Origin: Bugula neritina
Lineage: Eukaryota > Bryozoa > Gymnolaemata > Cheilostomatida > Bugulidae
Direction: 5' to 3'
NCBI GenBank assembly: GCA_964035545.1
Contig: OZ037772.1
Location: 8,604,650-8,668,649 of the forward strand
Length of the DNA: 64,000 nt
The position numbers and the translations under genes are program-made. Shown piece by piece: positions 58,605 to 64,000 of the stretch. Within the stretch, counting starts at the first letter, position 1; every line of letters starts with the position of its first letter. The notes beneath the pieces were generated by a model, which searched no databases, was not told the DNA's origin, and saw only the letters and a list, made by a program, of their open reading frames with translations.

Positions 58605-61600
58605 ATGCGAGTTGCCGTTTCCTTCCACCAGTTGACAAGAGCCTTTCCTGTCAGTCTGCTACAGGTGCTTGTGATTAGCTGGTTACATCAGAGCATTGAG
58701 GGGGCTGCAATACGGCCCTCGTCATATGGTATGTTTAGTTTCTGTAGTTTATATTTGTATGGCTAATATAACATTATATATAATATATGATAATATACGA
58801 TATAGAAACTTACGATACATATACGCAATAACTATGCTTCTATATAACTTTTGTGTGTGTGCTCGTGTGTGTTTGCTTTTTAATTATATCTCAAAACCAT
58901 TTGACCTTTGACCATTTGTGCTCCAATTTAGATCTCGCTGATAGTTTTTCAAAATGTTGAAAACAAGCATTTTATAAGAGTATGTTAAATAACATACTTC
59001 ATAACTCTTTACATAAAATCGTATATATATAGCATGCCCCTCGGTTATACTATAAAATGCTAAACGTGCATGCACAATTTTATGTGTGGGCTTAGTTTAT
59101 ATTCAGAGTTTGCAGAAAAATATCGTAGACTAACAGTTTCTACTATGACTTATAAATACAAGCATGGATATAGATTTGTAACACTAAACATACTTTTAGC
59201 ATCCCAATTCATCTAAAAGAGGTTTTTTATCTTTAAGTATTTGTTTATTGATAAGAAAATGGTTTCTTTTGCGGTTAACTGTTTAACTCATATAAGCAGA
59301 CAACATGTTTGTTAGCTGAATCCCAGCTAAGCTAAACTCTAGCATGAGCTAAAAAAAGCTTTTGTTGTTAAGCAGTTCCTGTTACAATACAGCTTTATTG
59401 GTGAATTCAGTAACCTGTAAAGTATTCTAGTACGACATATATCAAGTTAGGTGAAGGAAAATCTTTAAGCTTCTTGTAATTTGCTTAAATTCTAAATCAA
59501 ATATTTGACCAGTAACACAGCTAATTAATTAAACACATCCTCTGTAAGATATGTATGTGGGCAGACCTAAAAATATCCTTCAGAAATTAGTGTGGGGCTT
59601 ACAATAAATTATTAATCATATGAAGTTGAGCAAGTATTAGTTGTTTGCCAACATCAATAAGTAATTACACCTGCACATATTACATAATCTACTGCATATA
59701 TACCTTACATAATCTACTGCAAGTTTCACTTTCATCCAATTTGAGTTCTCATGTACCTGACTTGTACACCTACCATTTGTTCACCTGCACTAAAAGCTTC
59801 GAATAATTTTTTAGTAGCCAAGTGTGAATTTTCACAGAACAAAAAATTATTTATATGTCTTCTAATAGTCAAGTAACGTGGTGCCTTTTTTTGTAAAATA
59901 GAATATGTAGCTATAAACCGCATTAACTCATCAATATTCTATGTCAGTATAATGACAGTGCAGCGTTATGAGTACCCATGCAGTACACAGTTGGTTTAAG
60001 GTCATACTTTTCATTTTCTGGCTCTTTGCCAGGTGCTTTATGTTCTATATGAACAATGTTCCACTGATAGCTCGAACAGGTTGAATGTCACAGGAACAAA
60101 AAAAATATGAAAAGATAAAGAAACTTATGTTCTCCAATATACTTTTTTATTTTTTTCAAAAGCCAATTCATGTTTAAGTTATAGCTTGTTGAAAAACATA
60201 GTCCCCCTTCCACATTCTTTTCAATTTATACGCTCCTGACTTGTTATTGTGTCTCAATATGCCTTGTATTTGAGTGCTTGTTAGTCTCGCTTCACTAACT
60301 TTGCCTATACTTCACAAGTGCCAGTGCTGCTGGCTCAAAAGCTAAATGTTATAAACTGTCAGCTAAAACCCAATCTTGTATTCCTAGGTTGGTTGGCCTA
60401 AATAAAACAATAGTCAAATCATGATTTCATGTTTTAAAAATTTACTCTATTCTAACCTGCTGCCTAGCTAGTTCTATTTTTGATGTATAATTACAAAATT
60501 TGTGATACATTTTTTTGGCAACCATGTAATTTATAAAATGCAGTAATGGTACTTATAATATTATATTATTATCATTATAATATATTATATAGTATTATGT
60601 GTGTTTTTATTATCCTGCATAATATCTAATTTATTATTGTTGTTGTGCAAACAAGTGCAATTAACCTAGTTTTCAAAATGTACCTCTAAATTATCAGAAT
60701 ATCAGTTTAGATATTTTCATGCTTTGTAAGGTAAACCTAAAAAAAGAGGCTGTATTCCCAAAGTAAAGGGTGTTGAACTATGAACTATATTAGATTAGCC
60801 ACTCTGCTACCAAGTGCATCAGTATAATATTATATGAATAGCTCTGATGCTTTGTCTCCGGTGGCTGGCTGCGATATGATAACTTGGCCAACTTCCAAGA
60901 GTTTAAAATTGGCGCAATTATTCAAGAGGTTACATACTGCACAGAGCTAGCAGTGATAGTAACCTTGCTATTGGCAGTACGTATTACAACTGCCAGCATA
61001 TAAGCTGCATTGTAGAATGCCGTTGGGGCAGGCTAGTAAAACCAAATTCTGCTCTATAATATACCTTAGACAAAATGCAGCAACATAATTTTTAGTTTCA
61101 AATTACATTTGCCACCCTTACATGAGCTGTGGGCTTCATAAAGATTCATATGATTAGAGATTTATGCTATAGGCCCTATCTGTGCTAGTGTATGATGAAA
61201 ATAACACACCATTGTCAAAGTTAACTTCAAGTATGTTGTTTTCCAGAAACTCAGTAATGTCCATTTATCTCTCGCATACAAATACTTATGTAATACCATA
61301 CAGTTTAAGTTTTATTTTAGAGCACATCTGCAAACTCTACAATAAGAGCTTGCTTTACCAGTCTATTTCAGACCTGTTTTTGTAGCTAGTAATACGCAAG
61401 CTACTTATTTTTAAACTTTTGGGTTATTTGTTCAAAACCATTAGCTTTGCTAGTAACCCGAGACTATTGCAACAGTTGACTGCTATCAACATGAATTGAC
61501 AGCCTAATAATTATAACCCTTTTGAGGCGCGAAATATTTATGTAATGATAGTTACTCATATAGTGCGCGTTTTATTAACGGTGACTGCGTGGTCTAGAGG

Positions 61601-63593
61601 TTAGAGGCGTCAGCGAGGAGTTAGTTGGTTATGGTTCAACCCTGTTTTGTCGCAATTTTTTTTGTCAACTTATGCAAATCCTACGCATGTATAATAAATA
61701 TGGCTATAATTGTAAAGTTTTTTTTTAACTTTTGTTCAACAGTAAGACAACATACATGCATAATAATTAGATACTGAACACTGGACTAAACCTTAAATTG
61801 ATCTTATAGAATACAATGTACTTAAAATAATCATATGTGAATTAGAGAAACTGAAAGTACACCTGCTGCTCTATAGACAGACCTTTACTGACAAGACTGC
61901 AAAGTGAAGTGATTTAGCTGAAATTAACTCTGCCAAACAAACAAAGAATTATGTTGTGCTGAGGCATTTTCAATATATTATTGTAACATAGTGAGATGAT
62001 TCAGCTAAGTGCTAATGTAAAACAGGGAACATTATATTGGCAGAAATCCAATAGACTGCCAATTTGTGCGAGAGGGTACTATATGTTATTGTGATAGCGC
62101 AGAGCGGCAAACGTACTAGGAATGTTATAATTAGTCACAGGAGCGTAGCTAGAACCACCATATGAAGAATTTAGAAAATTGCAGTGAAACTTGCAAAATG
62201 GTGTATGTTTTTACCAAATTGTGAAGAGCATAAACAGAATTTCAAAAAACAAAGAAAGTATATTAGAGAAAACATATCAAGGAATGTCAAGTTTCACTTT
62301 TATACTTTATAAAATGAATCCCCTGTGCTACAGCAGTGGAACATGGAGGGTGTAAAATTTTACTTATTATGCAACAACTTTTTCAAAAAACTTTTTATTG
62401 AAAAATTAAAAAAGTATATGAAAGAGGAATGCAAGAGCTATCTTTTCATGTAAAATTTGTTAATGTGAGACAAAAACTGTTCGAGCTATCCCCTGGAAAC
62501 CGTTTATATATAACATAAAGCAGTGCCTGAATCTGGAAAGTAATGACCTTAAACCAACTGTGTAGCCCTGTAGTGTGATGGTTAACACACTGGCTCACTA
62601 GTTGGAGGTCTGTCTGCCTTGACCCTACCCTGACAAAAAATTAGTGAGAAAATTAAAAAACATGTGCTATTGAAATAACCAAGTTGTTGCGCCTAAATGA
62701 AAGAAAAGTTTTGAGTAGCACGGAGTTGGTGGTCACTGAGTGTATTGGTTGGGAGCCTAGAGTTTGAAGTTTGTACAATGATTTGTATATACAATAACTG
62801 GTACTCAGCAACCTCTATTTCAGTGCTGCTTCTAGTGATATTTCAAATAAGGACACAAGCATTGGTTCAGTAGCTACCAACATAATAAGATACAACGGAA
62901 CATAACAAGCGTGACTTTACAAATTAGCAGATAATTTGGTGTTAACTATATTATTATAATATTGTATAACACAGTACCTGGGAGTGTAACATAAACAGAT
63001 ACTTTGTGGTGGTATCAAATTTAATTAGTGATTATTGATCATGCACCCTCAAGCTGACTATCAAAGTATGCTGCCTGCTTCATCTGTGCACGTGACTGCA
63101 GAAATCATGTAGCATTTGCTCTTTGAGGATTTGCAATCTTTTCCAACAGATTTTCATACATGCGAGTTTATAGTCACCATCCCTTGAGAACTCTTGATAA
63201 ATCGGGCCAAGGACTAATTATATATATGCGACACGAGAACAATTATGACTAAATACCTTTCCTAACATCACCAATGGCCTTTTTCGGAGTTTAAACTCAT
63301 GACCTTCGTGCGAAGGGTTATGTTTGAAATACCTTTTTTATTTGTGGCCACCGTAGAATGCTGTAATTTTACTACCGCTACTCCTTGATGACACAATATG
63401 GTGTAGTTCTTAACTATGACTAACTTGATTTATTTTTTTCCACCTGCAGAGATTGCCAGTACAGAGAAGGTAGACAGTGACCTCTACTTAGAGCTGTTCT
63501 GTGCACTCCAACCATCTAGTTGTAAACCTATGCCTTCTGCACGTAGAGCTCAAGGGGACTTTCAGCAGAGCAACAGCAACGCCATGAATTATG
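58605..63593 (+). CDS. Predicted secreted protein, first two coding exons (gene continues past window)
   Basis: Exon 58605-58728 starts ATGCGAGTT and encodes a signal peptide: MRVAVSFHQLTR, then the hydrophobic AFPVSLLQVLVISWL, then a likely cleavage region before AAIRPSSY. A phase-1 donor (G|GTATGT) leads over a 4.7-kb intron to exon 63450-63593, with acceptor CCACCTGCAG and a 48-residue segment with two Cys (LELFCALQPSSCKPM) and a Gln/Asn/Ser-rich end, then a phase-1 GTGAGT donor. All-phase-1 borders and secretion recall the FReD gene at the other end of the window, so this may be the N-terminus of another FReD or of an extracellular multidomain protein, but no domain is recognisable. Joining of the two exons rests on phase and context. 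Confidence 0.55.
59986..60235 (+). repeat. Interspersed repeat E, copy 1
   Basis: CACAGTTGGTTTAAGGTCAT, later CCACTGATAGCTCGAACAGG, ATATGAAAAGATA and CCAATATACTTTTTTATTTT match, in inverted orientation, 62300-62563. The element lies in the long intron of the secreted-protein gene. Confidence 0.7.
61578..61660 (+). mobile_element. tRNA-like sequence, SINE head or tRNA pseudogene
   Basis: GTGGTCTAGAGGTTAGAGGC resembles an A box and GGTTATGGTTCAACCC a B box with about 45 bp between, followed by a T run. The ends do not pair as an acceptor stem and the tail does not match the main SINE family. Confidence 0.45.
62300..62563 (-). repeat. Interspersed repeat E, copy 2
   Basis: Reverse complement of the 59986 copy over most of its length (for example ATGACCTTAAACCAACTG at 62546-62563), diverged, with small gaps. 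Confidence 0.7.
62567..62705 (+). mobile_element. Second tRNA-derived SINE-like sequence
   Basis: CCCTGTAGTGTGATGGTTAA then CACACTGGCTCACTAG gives an A-box-like start, and GTCTGCCTTGACCCTACCC a degenerate B box, followed by A-rich sequence. It differs from the main SINE family. Only one copy is seen. Confidence 0.4.
62713..62836. mobile_element. MITE-like inverted-repeat element family A, copy 4
   Basis: Left end AGTAGCACGGAGTTGGTGGT CACTGAGT and right end ACTCAGCAACCTC...CAGTGCTGCTTCTAG. The arms are more diverged than in other copies; the core CTAGAGTTTGAAGTTTG matches copy 3. Confidence 0.8.
63161..63312 (-). mobile_element. tRNA-derived SINE copy 8, head-truncated
   Basis: Reverse orientation: GAGTTTATAGTCACCATCCC, AAATCGGGCCAAGGACTAAT, CAATTATGACTAAATACC, and a mutated B box; the A-box end is missing. 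It lies 140 bp upstream of exon 63450. Confidence 0.85.
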
Positions 63594-64000
63594 GTGAGTT
63601 TAATCTAAACTTATGGCGAAATAAGCTATAGTTCTTAAAGAGCAGTAGACGTTTATTGTAACACTCATGTTGGTAATTAAAGATCAATATTTTATTCGTA
63701 TACAAGGGTCATGAGATTTAAGTTACAGCGTGAATTTCACTTAAGTTTGTAATGGACAATTTAATAAATAACCACTGTGAATTTGAATTTTTATATGTGA
63801 GTTTTTTTATAAATTGTACATAAACTGCTTATAAATATATGATTTATATAATAAAATATATTCATATTTAATATATATATTACAGAAGTATTCTAGGCAT
63901 CTGTTTTAATAGGACATCTTTTTGCTCTGTTTAGGCGGTGTAAGCCAAATGATATATAAACCATAATTTCAACTGATTTATAACATTTTATTCAAAACAA

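Overview
The window is animal nuclear DNA: AT-rich, intron-dense, with GT-AG splicing, one probable GC-AG intron, tRNA-derived SINEs, inverted-repeat elements and long microsatellites. The gene content (WDR47, a NEK6/7 kinase, EVI5, a fibrinogen-related protein) together with hammerhead-bearing retroelement sequence points to an invertebrate metazoan, perhaps a lophotrochozoan. That placement is inference. I cannot name a species.

Layout. 1-1198 (+): 3' end of a fibrinogen-related (FReD) secreted protein. 1926-14374 (-): complete WDR47 in 17 coding exons (about 940 aa), tail-to-tail with the FReD gene. 17573-21771 (-): complete NEK6/7-type kinase in 7 exons (300 aa). 21772-31604: about 10 kb of non-coding, repeat-rich DNA. 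31605-52572 (+): EVI5-type Rab GAP in 18 coding exons (about 875 aa), TBC domain then coiled coil. Its 8.1-kb intron (39662-47755) holds a complete antisense gene for an NHL-like beta-propeller (45143-46916, -) and a candidate internal EVI5 first exon (43253-43437, +). 53676-57374: intergenic. 58605-63593 (+): first two coding exons of a secreted protein that runs off the window.

The most striking non-coding signal is at 57685-57897. A 103-bp-arm, 7-bp-spacer palindrome carries two complete hammerhead self-cleaving ribozymes, one per strand, embedded in (TA)n tracts within the predicted first intron of the secreted-protein gene. Hammerheads of this sort are known from Penelope-like elements and retrozymes. 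The inverted arrangement means transcription from either side places a correctly oriented ribozyme in the 3' arm.

Other themes. One tRNA-derived SINE family has eight recognisable copies plus two relics, one with a clear 15-bp target duplication 10 bp from a WDR47 exon. Two inverted-repeat (MITE-like) families and one large foldback are present. Tandem repeats repeatedly sit directly on exon-intron borders of WDR47 and EVI5, in some cases triplicating the splice site. RFX X-box-like palindromes lie upstream of each candidate EVI5 start. WDR47, NEK6/7 and EVI5 all have microtubule, mitotic or ciliary roles in other animals, but nothing here shows co-regulation beyond these motifs.

Exon borders were set by hand from splice consensus, reading-phase continuity and remembered family alignments. 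Most WDR47, NEK and EVI5 junctions are phase-consistent throughout. Start codons of EVI5 and of the nested gene are the least certain points.
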